Below, in pieces: positions 18,509 to 28,006 of a stretch of 64,000 nt of DNA. The number at the start of each line of letters is the position of its first letter. Within the stretch, counting starts at the first letter, position 1. The translations under genes and the position numbers were made by a program. Origin of the DNA: Bacteroidota bacterium (GTDB lineage: Bacteria; Bacteroidota; Bacteroidia; 2-12-FULL-35-15); the NCBI GenBank assembly GCA_017303895.1, contig JAFLBF010000007.1:62001-126000 (forward strand). Direction: 5' to 3'. Below the pieces are notes generated by a model. That model was not told the DNA's origin and did no database searches. It saw only the letters and a list, made by a program, of their open reading frames with translations.

Positions 18509-19345
18509 ATGACAACAATGGCTATAACAGCAGCAGACGTTAATAAATTACGTCAAATGACAGGTGCAGGTATGATGGACTGCAAAAAAGCATTAACTGA
18601 AGCAAACGGTGATTTTGAAAAAGCAATCGATGAATTGCGTAAAAAAGGTCAGAAAGTTGCGGCTAACCGTAGCGACCGTGATGCAAAAGAAGGTTTGGTA
18701 GTTGCTAAAACAACTGCAGATAACAAACGTGGTGTTGTATTGGTAGTAAATTGTGAAACCGATTTCGTTGCTAAAAACGAAGACTTCGGAAAATTTGTAA
18801 ATAATATCGTTGATGTTGCGATCGCAAAAAATCCAAAATCAGTGGATGAATTAAAAGCATTAGCATACGATAACAATATCACCATTGCTGATAAATTGAT
18901 CGAACAAACAGGTGTGATCGGTGAAAAGATCGATCTTTCTAAATATGAAACTGTTGAGGCTTCATACGTGATCGCTTATAACCACCCTGGTAATAAATTA
19001 GCGAACATTGTTGGTTTCAACAAAGATGCAGTAAATGCTGAAGTAGCTAAAGATGTGGCAATGCAAGTTGCTGCAATGGCACCTGTAGCTGTTGATAAAG
19101 ATGGTGTTGATTCAGAAACATTACAACGTGAGATCGAGATCGGTAAAGAACAAGCTCGTGCTGAAGGAAAACCGGAAGATATGTTAGAAAAAATTGCAAT
19201 GGGTAAATTGAATAAATTCTACAAAGAATCTACTTTGTTGAATCAAGAGTTTATCAAAGACAATAAAAAGTCAATCGCTCAATACCTTGATGGTTCTGAG
19301 AAAGGATTAACTGTTACAGCTTTCAAACGCATTGCTTTAGGTTAA
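18509..19345 (+). CDS. tsf: Elongation factor Ts
   Basis: EF-Ts is the nucleotide exchange factor for EF-Tu. The 278-residue protein has the N-terminal UBA-like segment AADVNKLRQMTGAGMMDCKKAL and the contact motif CETDFVAKN. Two ATGs compete (18509 and 18518); the second gives MAITAADVNK, closer to the usual length, so the start is uncertain by three codons. Confidence 0.96.
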   Translation: MTTMAITAADVNKLRQMTGAGMMDCKKALTEANGDFEKAIDELRKKGQKVAANRSDRDAKEGLVVAKTTADNKRGVVLVVNCETDFVAKNEDFGKFVNNIVDVAIAKNPKSVDELKALAYDNNITIADKLIEQTGVIGEKIDLSKYETVEASYVIAYNHPGNKLANIVGFNKDAVNAEVAKDVAMQVAAMAPVAVDKDGVDSETLQREIEIGKEQARAEGKPEDMLEKIAMGKLNKFYKESTLLNQEFIKDNKKSIAQYLDGSEKGLTVTAFKRIALG

Positions 19346-19357
19346 TCAATATTCAAT

Positions 19358-19391
19358 TAAAAAAATCCCGATATTTATCGGGATTTTTTTT
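19358..19391 (+). terminator. Terminator after tsf
   Basis: AATCCCGATA (19364-19373) pairs with TATCGGGATT (19376-19385) around a TT loop; an A run lies before and a T run after, so it can act in both directions. Confidence 0.88.
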
Positions 19392-19411
19392 GGACTAATT
19401 TTTAATTTGAC

Positions 19412-19855
19412 ATGAAAAAACTTCTTTTGTTATCAACTTTAATCGTTCTTATGTCCGCTTGTTTAAACGAGTCGGTTAAAGAGAAGGTGAATACTGTTGG
19501 TGATGCTGCCGGAGAAACTGCCGGTGAATTTATAAAAGGTGTTGGCAGTGGAATGGATAAGGCATTTGAAGTAAAAGTATCATCGCCCAAGTATATTAGT
19601 GATAAAGGATTAGAGTTTAGTAAAGTGACCATAAATAGTGCGGGTGAAGGGATGGATAATATGTTGAATGTTTATGTTATATTTAAAAAAGATTTTTCGG
19701 GAAAATTAACCGCAAAGGTTTTTGATACAAAAGAAAATGAAGTAGGTAGAGTGACTTTACAAGTAGAAGGTAAAGCAGAGGAGGCTAAGTACATCGATTT
19801 TGAATTTGACCCCCGTACCAATATTGATAGTGATTTTAAAATAATTATAGAATAA
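19412..19855 (+). CDS. Small predicted lipoprotein, function unknown
   Basis: The 147-residue protein starts with a lipoprotein signal, [17 protein letters not shown], with the lipobox Cys at residue 17. An Ala/Gly-rich amphipathic stretch ([27 protein letters not shown]) follows, then a beta-rich body with [24 protein letters not shown] do not recognise a named family. It sits between the tsf terminator and pyrH, 2 bases before the pyrH ATG, so it is probably co-transcribed with pyrH-frr although no shared function is evident. Confidence 0.75.
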   Translation: MKKLLLLSTLIVLMSACLNESVKEKVNTVGDAAGETAGEFIKGVGSGMDKAFEVKVSSPKYISDKGLEFSKVTINSAGEGMDNMLNVYVIFKKDFSGKLTAKVFDTKENEVGRVTLQVEGKAEEAKYIDFEFDPRTNIDSDFKIIIE

Positions 19856-19857
19856 AT

Positions 19858-20565
19858 ATGAAATATAAACGCATTCTCTTGAAACTTAGTGGTGAGTCAC
19901 TAATGGGTAATAAACAGTTTGGTATCGATAATGAGCGTTTGGCTCAATATGCGAAACAAATAAAGGAAATTGCTGATATGGGTGTTCAGGTGGCAATTGT
20001 GATCGGTGGTGGAAATATTTTCAGAGGTATTCAAGCCGAAGAAGGTGGAATGGACCGTGTTCATGGTGATTATATGGGAATGCTTGCCACTGTGATCAAC
20101 TCAATGGCTTTACAATCGGCATTGGAAAAAACAGGAATGGAAACCCGTTTGCAATCCGCTATTAAAATGGAACAGATCTGTGAGCCATTTATCCGTAGAA
20201 AAGCGGTTCGTCATTTAGAAAAAGGACGTGTTGTTATTTTCGGTGCAGGTACAGGAAACCCTTATTTTACAACCGATACTGCTGCTACATTAAGAGCTAT
20301 AGAGATTGAAGCAAATGTGGTACTTAAAGGAACACGCGTGGATGGTATCTATACAGCCGATCCTGAAAAAGATAAAACAGCTACAAAATATGATGTGATC
20401 TCTTTTGATGAAGTATATGCGAAAGGCTTAGAAGTAATGGATATGACCGCATTTACTTTGTGTAAAGAGAATAAGTTGCCGATCATTGTTTTTGATATGA
20501 ACAAGCAAGGGAATTTGAAACGTTTAGTGGATGGTGAAAAGGTAGGAACCTTGGTAGATCTGTAA
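19858..20565 (+). CDS. pyrH: UMP kinase
   Basis: PyrH phosphorylates UMP to UDP. The 235-residue amino-acid-kinase-fold protein begins [17 protein letters not shown], followed by [10 protein letters not shown] and [13 protein letters not shown], all family hallmarks. It forms the common tsf-pyrH-frr neighbourhood, with frr 41 bases downstream. Confidence 0.97.
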   Translation: MKYKRILLKLSGESLMGNKQFGIDNERLAQYAKQIKEIADMGVQVAIVIGGGNIFRGIQAEEGGMDRVHGDYMGMLATVINSMALQSALEKTGMETRLQSAIKMEQICEPFIRRKAVRHLEKGRVVIFGAGTGNPYFTTDTAATLRAIEIEANVVLKGTRVDGIYTADPEKDKTATKYDVISFDEVYAKGLEVMDMTAFTLCKENKLPIIVFDMNKQGNLKRLVDGEKVGTLVDL

Positions 20566-20606
20566 TTTTAGAATAAATTTGTAAAACAATTTCAATAAAT
20601 AACGAT

Positions 20607-21170
20607 ATGAACGAAGAGATACAGTTTGTGCTTGATAATGCCAAAGAGCAAATGGAAAAGGCCGTGAATCACTTGGAAGCGGAATTGGTAAAAGTGAGAG
20701 CTGGAAAAGCCAGTCCAACCATGTTGGAAGGAGTAATGGTTGATTATTACGGATCAAAAGCTCCTTTGAACCAGGTAGCAAATGTTAATACAGCCGATGC
20801 CAGAACATTAGTGGTACAGCCATGGGAAAAATCAATGTTAACACCAATCGAGAAAGCTATCCAAGCAGCTAATCTGGGTTTAAATCCTCAAAACGATGGT
20901 GTGATCATACGTATTCTTGTGCCAGCATTAACAGAGGAGCGAAGAAAAGACCTTGTTAAAAAAGCAAAATCGGAAGCAGAAAATGCGAAAGTGAGTTTAA
21001 GAACGCTTCGTAAAGATGCAAATGAAGCTTTGAAAAAATTGCAAAAAGATGGAATGCCCGAAGATGAAGTGAAAGAAGGAGAAGGGAAGGTTCAAGTGTT
21101 GACTGATACTTATGTGGCGAAATGCGATAAACATTTAGAAGTAAAAGAAAAAGAGATCATGACCGTTTAA
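20607..21170 (+). CDS. frr: Ribosome recycling factor
   Basis: The 187-residue protein has the RRF pattern: LVKVRAGKASPTMLEGVMVDYYGS near the N-terminus, QPWEKSMLTPIEKAIQAANLGLNP in the middle and LTEERRKDLVKKAKSEAENAKVSLR before the C-terminal helix. It releases ribosomes from mRNA together with EF-G. A terminator follows directly. Confidence 0.97.
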   Translation: MNEEIQFVLDNAKEQMEKAVNHLEAELVKVRAGKASPTMLEGVMVDYYGSKAPLNQVANVNTADARTLVVQPWEKSMLTPIEKAIQAANLGLNPQNDGVIIRILVPALTEERRKDLVKKAKSEAENAKVSLRTLRKDANEALKKLQKDGMPEDEVKEGEGKVQVLTDTYVAKCDKHLEVKEKEIMTV

Positions 21171-21190
21171 TAGAGATAGATTTTTTTATC

Positions 21191-21217
21191 AGCCCCTGTA
21201 TTTACAGGGGCTTTTTT
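21191..21217 (+). terminator. Terminator after frr
   Basis: AGCCCCTGTA (21191-21200) and TACAGGGGCT (21203-21212) form a perfect 10-bp stem with a TT loop and a T run after it. Confidence 0.92.
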
Positions 21218-21221
21218 ATGC

Positions 21222-21301
21222 AAAAAAAGCAGCCTCTGAACGAACAGAAGCTGCTACCACATTAATCATTCATGTTCATTGATCCAATGAGCAAATGAAT
21301 G
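21222..21301 (-). ncRNA. Candidate small RNA antiparallel to frr
   Basis: The minus strand carries a complete small transcription unit with no long ORF. Promoter: TTTG (plus 21333-21336), 20 bases, then TTACTTTG (plus 21305-21312). Terminator: AGCAGC/GCTGCT plus TCTG/CAGA stem (21228-21255), followed on the minus strand by seven T (21222-21228). Between them is a nested hairpin: CATTCAT/ATGAATG outside (21267-21273, 21295-21301) and TCATTG/CAATGA inside (21276-21281, 21285-21290). The predicted RNA is about 80 nt. The only ORF is a five-residue MNMND. The hairpin could instead be a DNA operator for the 21389 gene. Function unknown. Confidence 0.45.
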
Positions 21302-21388
21302 TTACAAAGTAATTTGAATATTTCAGTTGTTACAAATCGAAAAAACAATAAAACTTACTAAATTTGATCACCACAAAGATCATTTATT

Positions 21389-22783
21389 TTGAGTCAATTA
21401 CATGCTTTAATTCAGACATTGAATGAAAGTGAGCTTACATTGCTTCGCTCTCAACGCCTCATTGGTAAAGAAAAAGAGGTGTTTGACTATGTAATCAAGA
21501 ATAAAGACACGGAACTTCCTGAAACCCTAAAAGTTCAGCAACTTCTTCAGCTTACGGAATCGCACTATTATAAGATCAATTCTGTTCTATTACGAAAATG
21601 TTATCAATTACTAGTACCTGAGGAAGCTATCGATCTACTTCTTTTTTTGCGCAGCAAGAATTTGTTTACATTGTTACGACATGAGATCCTTTCACAAGAA
21701 AAGAAAAATGGGGATAAAAATAATACCGCTTTTTACTTAAAATGTTTTCATCTCTGCATAGATTTTCCTTATAAATACTACGATGAAAAAATGACGGCTC
21801 TGTTCGGAGAAAAATACCTTCGTTCTAAAAAGGATTGTACACTTTCAGATAAATTATATGTGAAGTATCATTTAATGTTCTCTGAGGTAAACCGCACTGC
21901 AGCCCGTAAAAATCCCATCAAAGCATTGGGGTTTGGAATAAAGGATCTGTTTAAGCATGAAAAAGAATTAGAGAAAAGTAACCATCATTTAGCAAAATAT
22001 TATTTATACCGTAGTATATGCAGTTATTATTCTTATTATGAAAAGAATAATGATATGATCATTTCTTATTTGAAAAAAGCCATTGACTTGAAAGATCATA
22101 TTGCTTATTTCTTTTCAGTGAATATCGAACAGTTTCTTCAGTTGCAGTATGCCGATGCTTTGTTGAATAATAATGAAGTGGATCAAGCGGAAAAGATATA
22201 TGCATCAGCTTTTAAACAAGGTGTTGAGCCTTCTATGTATGGTTATTATTATCATTGTGAACAATATATTCTTGTTTTGATAATACAGAACGAGTTTGTA
22301 AAAGCAGAAGAGTTATTAAAAAAAGTGTTCGAACCTTGTATTCAAAATAAGATCGATATCTATGCGACCAGAGGAGCAATGAGCTATGTGAAGCTGTATC
22401 TGAGTTCAGGCGATTACAAATTGGCTTTGAAGTATTTGAATATTGGGAAAGTGATCAATGAAAAGACATTCTATTTGCCTTTTGATGTCCAATTGAGAGT
22501 TTTGGAAAATGTATATTTCTTTATGAAAAAGGATTATGATTTTGCGCTTCAATTAGCCAACCGGAATATTAAATTCATCCGCTCCCAGGAGCAAAATCCC
22601 GTATTGGAAGATTATGTGAAGATCTGGAGAATGATTATAACGCTCATTAATAAGATCTTGAAAGAGGAAGAGATCACGGAAAACATCAAAGAAGAAAATC
22701 GTTTGTTGACTCGTGAATATGCTAATCTATATTGTCGCTTGTTTCCTCTTATTTTAGAGCAGGCCGTGAATGAAACTACTTAA
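21389..22783 (+). CDS. Helical-repeat (TPR-like) protein of unknown function
   Basis: The 464-residue protein is almost wholly alpha-helical, rich in Tyr, Leu and Lys, with degenerate TPR-like pairs from about residue 170 (for example YADALLNNNEVDQAEKIYASAFKQG and MSYVKLYLSSGDYKLALKYLNIGK). No signal peptide, so cytoplasmic. The start used is TTG at 21389; the first in-frame ATG is far downstream. A TATTTTG at 21385-21391 resembles a -7 box, so the true start may be a few codons later (for example the TTG at 21419). The last four bases overlap the convergent radical SAM gene. No function is proposed. Confidence 0.75.
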   Translation: MSQLHALIQTLNESELTLLRSQRLIGKEKEVFDYVIKNKDTELPETLKVQQLLQLTESHYYKINSVLLRKCYQLLVPEEAIDLLLFLRSKNLFTLLRHEILSQEKKNGDKNNTAFYLKCFHLCIDFPYKYYDEKMTALFGEKYLRSKKDCTLSDKLYVKYHLMFSEVNRTAARKNPIKALGFGIKDLFKHEKELEKSNHHLAKYYLYRSICSYYSYYEKNNDMIISYLKKAIDLKDHIAYFFSVNIEQFLQLQYADALLNNNEVDQAEKIYASAFKQGVEPSMYGYYYHCEQYILVLIIQNEFVKAEELLKKVFEPCIQNKIDIYATRGAMSYVKLYLSSGDYKLALKYLNIGKVINEKTFYLPFDVQLRVLENVYFFMKKDYDFALQLANRNIKFIRSQEQNPVLEDYVKIWRMIITLINKILKEEEITENIKEENRLLTREYANLYCRLFPLILEQAVNETT

Positions 22784-23802
22784 GCCCAAACTTTGGTTCC
22801 TTCCGTGCAATTTTTGCAAATGTCAATTTCGGAGCGGGAGCGAAGTACAGATGCTCTAAATTTATTATAAGCTTCGGAATGCCATAGTGTTTCAAAATCG
22901 CTTGCTTTTAGATCGCCCAATTGATGTTGTGCATCCTTATCAAAACAGCATGGAACTACTAAACCATCCCAGGTGATTACTGTTGAATGCCAAAGTCTCC
23001 AGCAATGATTAAGCATTTCATTCTTGATGCTATATGAACCGTCTGTTTCTTTCTTATAGCGGGAATATTTATCAATTGTGGGGATCAGCCGGTTTCCTTT
23101 TTCGAAGTTATAGATCTGTGCTGTTTTGAATTTAACTTCATCCACTCCAATTTCTTTCGCGATCTTTTTAATATCCTCAATCTGATGTTCATTGGGTTGA
23201 ACAACCAAAAATTGAAAGATGACATGTGGAGTACTTGACTTTAATTCTTTTTTCCACTTAATAATGTTTTTTGCTCCTTCTTTAACTTTGTTGATGTCCC
23301 CACCGATCCTATATTGTTCATAGGTTTCTTGAGTTGTGCCATCAATGGAAATGATCAAGCGGTCCAAGCCACTCTCCACTGTTTTTTTTGCATTGGCATC
23401 ATTTAAATAATGCGCATTAGTAGAGGTGGAGGTATAAATGTTTTTTCTGGAGGCATAATTGACCATTTCTAAAAACTTTGGATTCAGAAAGGGTTCACCT
23501 TGAAAATAGAAGTTGAGGTGTAAGATTCTGTCGGATAGTGAATCAATAGTCTTTTTAAAGAAGTCAGTTTGAAGCATTCCGGTTGGACGGGTGAATTCTC
23601 TTTTCCCGCTTGGACATTCAGGACATCTTAAATTGCAGGAAGTTGTGGGCTCAATCGTAATGCTGATAGGTACTCCCCACTGAACAGGTTTTTTACTCCA
23701 TTTAGAAATATAAAAACTCATCAAAACTTTCAGTGCATTCAACATCCTCTTAAACCGGAGTTTATAGAATAGATTAAGTGCATCTGTTAGTCTTGAGTTC
23801 AC
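22780..23802 (-). CDS. Radical SAM / SPASM-domain protein
   Basis: The 340-residue protein has the cluster motif CNLRCPEC (Cys-x3-Cys-x2-Cys) in ITIEPTTSCNLRCPECPSG and a C-terminal SPASM-type region with HCWRLWHSTVITWDGLVVPCCFD and ICKNC. Such proteins modify peptides or cofactors using extra Fe-S clusters. No precursor peptide gene is visible nearby, so the substrate is unknown. The start is GTG at 23802; an upstream minus-strand TATCTTTA could be the -7 box. Its end overlaps the previous gene tail to tail. Confidence 0.85.
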   Translation of the reverse strand: MNSRLTDALNLFYKLRFKRMLNALKVLMSFYISKWSKKPVQWGVPISITIEPTTSCNLRCPECPSGKREFTRPTGMLQTDFFKKTIDSLSDRILHLNFYFQGEPFLNPKFLEMVNYASRKNIYTSTSTNAHYLNDANAKKTVESGLDRLIISIDGTTQETYEQYRIGGDINKVKEGAKNIIKWKKELKSSTPHVIFQFLVVQPNEHQIEDIKKIAKEIGVDEVKFKTAQIYNFEKGNRLIPTIDKYSRYKKETDGSYSIKNEMLNHCWRLWHSTVITWDGLVVPCCFDKDAQHQLGDLKASDFETLWHSEAYNKFRASVLRSRSEIDICKNCTEGTKVWA

Positions 23803-23841
23803 TACTTATGTTTTTGTAAAGATACGAATCGTTTATAAATA

Positions 23842-23871
23842 AAAGAGCCTATCGTTTAGGATAGGCTCTTT
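23842..23871 (-). terminator. Terminator of the first T9SS cargo gene
   Basis: AAAGAGCCTATC (23842-23853) pairs with GATAGGCTCTTT (23860-23871); T-rich on the minus strand, just beyond the stop of the gene at 23891. Confidence 0.85.
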
Positions 23872-23890
23872 GTAATCTGAGATGATAAGT

Positions 23891-24838
23891 TTATTTCGCT
23901 ATTTCAAATTTACCTCTGCCAATAAGCACTTTATCTTTATTATACAGGTTATATATATATATTCCCGAAGAGTAATTGTGTGTATGAATATTGACCTTAT
24001 TCTCATTTAATTCATATACTCCTACTTTTCTGCCGGTAATGTCTATGATCTCTATTTTTTCTGCATCTCTTTCACTTTTGAAGTTGATGTTTGTGCTAGC
24101 CGGATTAGGGAAAATGGTTACATTATTTGAAATACCTTCCATATCGTTGGTGCTAATCACTAAACCACTCCACTGCAAAGCATCTACAAACATGGCACTA
24201 CCCATTTTTGCTCCGGGATGAAGATAAACGCTGGATGAAATATAAACACGTTGTGTATCCGGGTTCACACCATTAAATGCCGGATTATACACCATTGAAA
24301 TGCTATTCGTTGAATAGGATGTTTGATTTGCACCTACTGCATAGGTACCGCGTGCAATTGTATCGCGATGATTCACATTCCATCTGGTCAAATAAGCCAC
24401 AACAAAGCCTGAGTCGGCTCCTGCCGGTTGATACATACTGGCGAATGACAATGTTGCTGAACGGGTCGTATAAGGATATCCGAATAATACCGGAGCCGTT
24501 GTAGAAAATTGCGTTTTCCCAATTACCAATAGGCCGACAGTGTCTAAATTTTCAGTTGTGTTAAAAGGATTTTCAATCAATACACTGGCAGGTAACTTGC
24601 CTGTTACAACCTTTACAGAAGCAGTTCCTGCATAAGGAGATGGAGCGATGGTATCACGAAAAACCGATTGTGGCATTCCGGAAATAGCAAGTACGTTGAA
24701 ACTAGCCCAGCCCACAGGGTCTTTTATAGTGCTACTTAAGGGAACATTTGCCCAGGTTTCAAATCCCATATCAGGTGCTTGTGCTTTAGCTATAAGAACG
24801 CTTGCAGAAATACATATTGATAATATTATTTTTTTCAT
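23891..24838 (-). CDS. Secreted protein with T9SS C-terminal sorting domain (PCMD-like)
   Basis: The 315-residue protein has a signal peptide (MKKIILSICISASVLIAKAQ) and a central beta-sandwich opening with MGFETWANVPLSSTIKDPVGW, resembling the PCMD-type domain of Bacteroidota surface proteins. The last 75 or so residues form a type A sorting domain: VTIFPNPASTNINF, then IEIIDITGRKV, then SSGIYIYNLYNKDK, ending GKFEIAK. This domain directs export by the type IX system and is usually cleaved. A TATATTTG -7 box lies at plus 24862-24869. Ligand unknown. Confidence 0.85.
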   Translation of the reverse strand: MKKIILSICISASVLIAKAQAPDMGFETWANVPLSSTIKDPVGWASFNVLAISGMPQSVFRDTIAPSPYAGTASVKVVTGKLPASVLIENPFNTTENLDTVGLLVIGKTQFSTTAPVLFGYPYTTRSATLSFASMYQPAGADSGFVVAYLTRWNVNHRDTIARGTYAVGANQTSYSTNSISMVYNPAFNGVNPDTQRVYISSSVYLHPGAKMGSAMFVDALQWSGLVISTNDMEGISNNVTIFPNPASTNINFKSERDAEKIEIIDITGRKVGVYELNENKVNIHTHNYSSGIYIYNLYNKDKVLIGRGKFEIAK

Positions 24839-24883
24839 GATCTTAATATTTAATAGATAATCAAATATAGTAAAAACTAAATA

Positions 24884-24918
24884 AAAAAACGCCCCTTCTT
24901 TTTAGATAGGGGCGTTTT
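24884..24918. terminator. Terminator of the second T9SS cargo gene
   Basis: CGCCCC (24890-24895) pairs with GGGGCG (24909-24914), with A/T runs on both sides, allowing termination of the minus-strand gene at 24934. Confidence 0.82.
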
Positions 24919-24933
24919 CATTGATTGAAAATA

Positions 24934-26007
24934 CTATTTTGCTACAGTAAATTTACCTCTGTTTGCTACTGAACGATCTTTAGCAATAATGCTGTATGTG
25001 TAAAGACCATTAGAAAGCTCAGAAATATCTAAAGAAGAAATGTCATTTGTTACGTTAAATGAGCGAACCAATTTGCCATTGATGTCAAATATTTGAACTG
25101 AATTTACCTTATCTGCTTTTGTTGCAAAATAAACGACATTTTGAGCTGGATTAGGATAAACATTTACATCAAGTGCATTTGTGTATTCGTTGATCCCTGC
25201 AGCAGGAGAAACTTTTAACCATGTAGCACTCTGTGGAACATCACTAAAGTCAACTGTGATCTCTGCTAAAGGAAAACCAATTCCGTTTGCCCACCAAGTG
25301 TATGTTTTAGATGAATCCTGTGTAGCCTGAACATTATTCCAGAAACCAAATACTTGAGCATCTAATGTATCTGAGTTATATTTAGTTGTAACAACACGTA
25401 ATGCATTAAAAGTTCCTAATGGTGTTGTAACGCTTCCCCATCCATCAACAGTTGATGTTTTGGAAATAACAGATTTTAAACGGATAGAGTCAACCACAAA
25501 GCCAATACCAGGATCCACTCCTAAATAGAATTGAGCAAATTGAGTATAGTTGTTGTTAAAAGTCGAGTTATAGGTAGCAGGGAAGTTAGTTAAAATTTCT
25601 GATGGAGTATTGAACTGGTTAACAGTAACCGGTGTTCCATTGAAATCAATATTGGCATGTGTACCTAAAAAGGATAAACTGCTTGCCGAATTAATGGCAT
25701 ATACATAAGCATCGCCTCCTTGTTGTTTCATTTTAATAGCCAAATTCGCTCCTGGAAATGCAGTATAATTAGGACCGAAGTTAGCAGGAAGGAATGTCAT
25801 TGTGTCTTCTGTATCTGTGGCAAGTGCAGATAGATCCCATGTTTGACTCGTTCCTGCAGTTCCTGCAGAAACAGAGGTTACAGTATCATTTGCTTGACGG
25901 ATACTTGTAAATGGACCAGCGATATCAGCAGTAGTGATCGTAATTTGAGCACTTGATGTTAATGCTAACAATATACCGGAAGAAATAAAAAGTAGTTGTT
26001 TTTTCAT
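24934..26007 (-). CDS. Secreted T9SS-sorted protein, unknown function
   Basis: The 357-residue protein has a signal peptide (MKKQLLFISSGILLALTSSAQ), a beta-rich body with no recognised catalytic motif, and a C-terminal sorting domain: LDVNVYPNPAQNVVYF, VQIFDINGKLVRSF, LSNGLYTYSI, ending RGKFTVAK. It is tandem with the other T9SS gene (95-base gap) but each has its own hairpin and TATATTTG box (here plus 26036-26043), so they are separate transcripts. The bodies are not obviously duplicates. Confidence 0.83.
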   Translation of the reverse strand: MKKQLLFISSGILLALTSSAQITITTADIAGPFTSIRQANDTVTSVSAGTAGTSQTWDLSALATDTEDTMTFLPANFGPNYTAFPGANLAIKMKQQGGDAYVYAINSASSLSFLGTHANIDFNGTPVTVNQFNTPSEILTNFPATYNSTFNNNYTQFAQFYLGVDPGIGFVVDSIRLKSVISKTSTVDGWGSVTTPLGTFNALRVVTTKYNSDTLDAQVFGFWNNVQATQDSSKTYTWWANGIGFPLAEITVDFSDVPQSATWLKVSPAAGINEYTNALDVNVYPNPAQNVVYFATKADKVNSVQIFDINGKLVRSFNVTNDISSLDISELSNGLYTYSIIAKDRSVANRGKFTVAK

Positions 26008-26098
26008 TTTGTTGATTTTTAGGGTTTTAGTAGTTCAAATATAGGAAAATTACTTGATAAAAAAAGGGTTGGTCAACAATATGAAATCAGTTTGTGGA

Positions 26099-27943
26099 TC
26101 ATACAAACGATTGCATTTCATGAAGCTTTTTATAAGTTCCATTGCTATTGATGAGCTGGTTATGCGTGCCTCTTTCTATTATAAGTCCTTTTTGCATTAC
26201 AATGATCTCATCGGCATGTTGGATAGTAGACAAACGGTGAGCGATCACAATGGAGGTCCTGTTCTTCATTAATTTGTTCAAGGCATCCTGAACCAGTCTT
26301 TCGCTCTCGGTATCTAATGCTGAAGTTGCCTCATCCAAGATCAATATAGGTGGGTTTTTTAGAACCGCTCTGGCAATACTGATCCTTTGTCTTTGTCCGC
26401 CCGACATTTTACTTCCCCTGTCGCCAATATTGGTCTGGTAACCATTTGGCATCTGCATGATAAAATCATGGGCATTTGCAATTTTTGCTGCTTCAATAAC
26501 ATCCGCCTCAGTTGCATTGTCAATTCCAAAGGCAATGTTATTAAAAACGGTATCATTAAATAAGATGGATTCCTGGGTAACGATTCCCATCAAATTACGA
26601 ATATCCAAAATAGCGGCATCTTTCAATGATATACCATCGATCAGGATCTCACCATGGGTGGTATCGTAAAAGCGTGGAAGCATATCGGCCATGGTTGTTT
26701 TTCCGGAGCCGGATTGCCCAACCAATGCGATCGTTTTTCCTTTTTCAATCGTTAGATTAATATCATTTAATACCCAGCCTACTTCGCCTTTGCGGTAAGC
26801 AAAAGATACATTTTTGTATTCAATGCTTTTTTCAAATGAGTGAATACGTTTTGGATTTTCCTTGTCTTTGATACTTACTTCAGCATTCAAAATTTTATCG
26901 ATGCGCTCGGCTGATGCCAATCCTTTTTGAACACTGGAATAGGCGCTGGCAAATGCTTTGGATGGAGTAAGTAACTGAGAGAACATGGCAAGATAAGTGA
27001 TAAAAACAGCTCCGTCCATAGAACGGTCATCAATAACCATTTTACCACCAATGTAAAGCAATGCAACCAATACGCTCACCCCGAGTGTTTCGCTTAAAGG
27101 CGATGCCAGATCTACTTTCCGCCCAACTTTGACACCGAGTTTGGTAAAAGATTCATTTTCATCTTCAAACTTCTTTGCTGTTTTTTTCTCTGCATTAAAT
27201 CCTTTAATGATGCGCAATCCACCCAAGGTTTCATCCATAATAGAAAGTAAAATGCCCATTTTTTCTTTCTGGATTCCCGATGATCGTCTTAAGCTTTTCC
27301 CCAATTTGCCTATTAATAAAACAGTAACCGGCAAAAGAATAAATGCAATTAGTGTCAATTTCGGACTCATCGCCACCATCATTACTAAAAAGATGATGAT
27401 GTTCAGCGGTTCACGGAAGATCATTTCCAGCGATTGCATAATGTTCCATTCTATTTCCTGCACATCAGTGGTCATCCGGCTAATGATATCGCCTTTGCGC
27501 TCTTCTGAATAATAGGAAAGTGGAAGTTCCAATGTTTTTTTAAAGATCTTGTTTCTTAGATCCTTCACAACGCCATTTCTGATGGGAGCCAGACTATACA
27601 TTGCTAAATAACGGAATAGGTTTTTTAATAGGATCGTAACAATGATAAATACACAGATAAGCGACAGTACATGTGTTTTCCCATGTTCAATGGTGCTATG
27701 AGCCAGCATGTAATTGATGCTGTCTAAAATACCATTGGTTGAAAACTGAAATACCGGTTTGCCTTTAGCAATGATCTCATCCAGTTTGGAATTATTCTCG
27801 GAAAACAATACCTGCAGGAAAGGAAACAGCATGGCAATAGAGAAAACGGAAAAAACAACAGATAATATATTGAAAATAATATTCCAGATGGCATATTTCC
27901 AATAACCCTTCACATAAGGGAGTATCCCAAAGATGTTTTTCAT
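26099..27943 (-). CDS. ABC exporter, MsbA-like (fused membrane and ATPase domains)
   Basis: The 614-residue half-transporter has about six membrane segments in residues 1-330, then an ATPase domain with Walker A GQSGSGKTT, signature MSGGQRQRISIARA, Walker B PILILDEATSALD and H-loop VIAHRLST. This is the lipid A / multidrug exporter architecture; the substrate cannot be fixed from sequence. The ATG lies only a few bases after its -7 box (27948-27955), so the mRNA is nearly leaderless. It is divergent from rbfA. Confidence 0.9.
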   Translation of the reverse strand: MKNIFGILPYVKGYWKYAIWNIIFNILSVVFSVFSIAMLFPFLQVLFSENNSKLDEIIAKGKPVFQFSTNGILDSINYMLAHSTIEHGKTHVLSLICVFIIVTILLKNLFRYLAMYSLAPIRNGVVKDLRNKIFKKTLELPLSYYSEERKGDIISRMTTDVQEIEWNIMQSLEMIFREPLNIIIFLVMMVAMSPKLTLIAFILLPVTVLLIGKLGKSLRRSSGIQKEKMGILLSIMDETLGGLRIIKGFNAEKKTAKKFEDENESFTKLGVKVGRKVDLASPLSETLGVSVLVALLYIGGKMVIDDRSMDGAVFITYLAMFSQLLTPSKAFASAYSSVQKGLASAERIDKILNAEVSIKDKENPKRIHSFEKSIEYKNVSFAYRKGEVGWVLNDINLTIEKGKTIALVGQSGSGKTTMADMLPRFYDTTHGEILIDGISLKDAAILDIRNLMGIVTQESILFNDTVFNNIAFGIDNATEADVIEAAKIANAHDFIMQMPNGYQTNIGDRGSKMSGGQRQRISIARAVLKNPPILILDEATSALDTESERLVQDALNKLMKNRTSIVIAHRLSTIQHADEIIVMQKGLIIERGTHNQLINSNGTYKKLHEMQSFV

Positions 27944-27947
27944 GGGG

Positions 27948-27955
27948 CAAATATA
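27948..27955 (-). promoter_or_regulatory. -7 box immediately before the ABC exporter start
   Basis: On the minus strand TATATTTG ends at plus 27948, and the ATG begins at 27943. With initiation about 5 bases after the box the transcript would start at or next to the start codon. Confidence 0.5.
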
Positions 27956-28006
27956 CTGTTTGTAGCGTTATAATTGTTACTTTTGAACTCATAAAATAAG
28001 TTAAAC

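Noticed and set aside
27129-27512. 127-codon plus-strand frame
   Set aside because: Antisense to the membrane domain of the ABC exporter.
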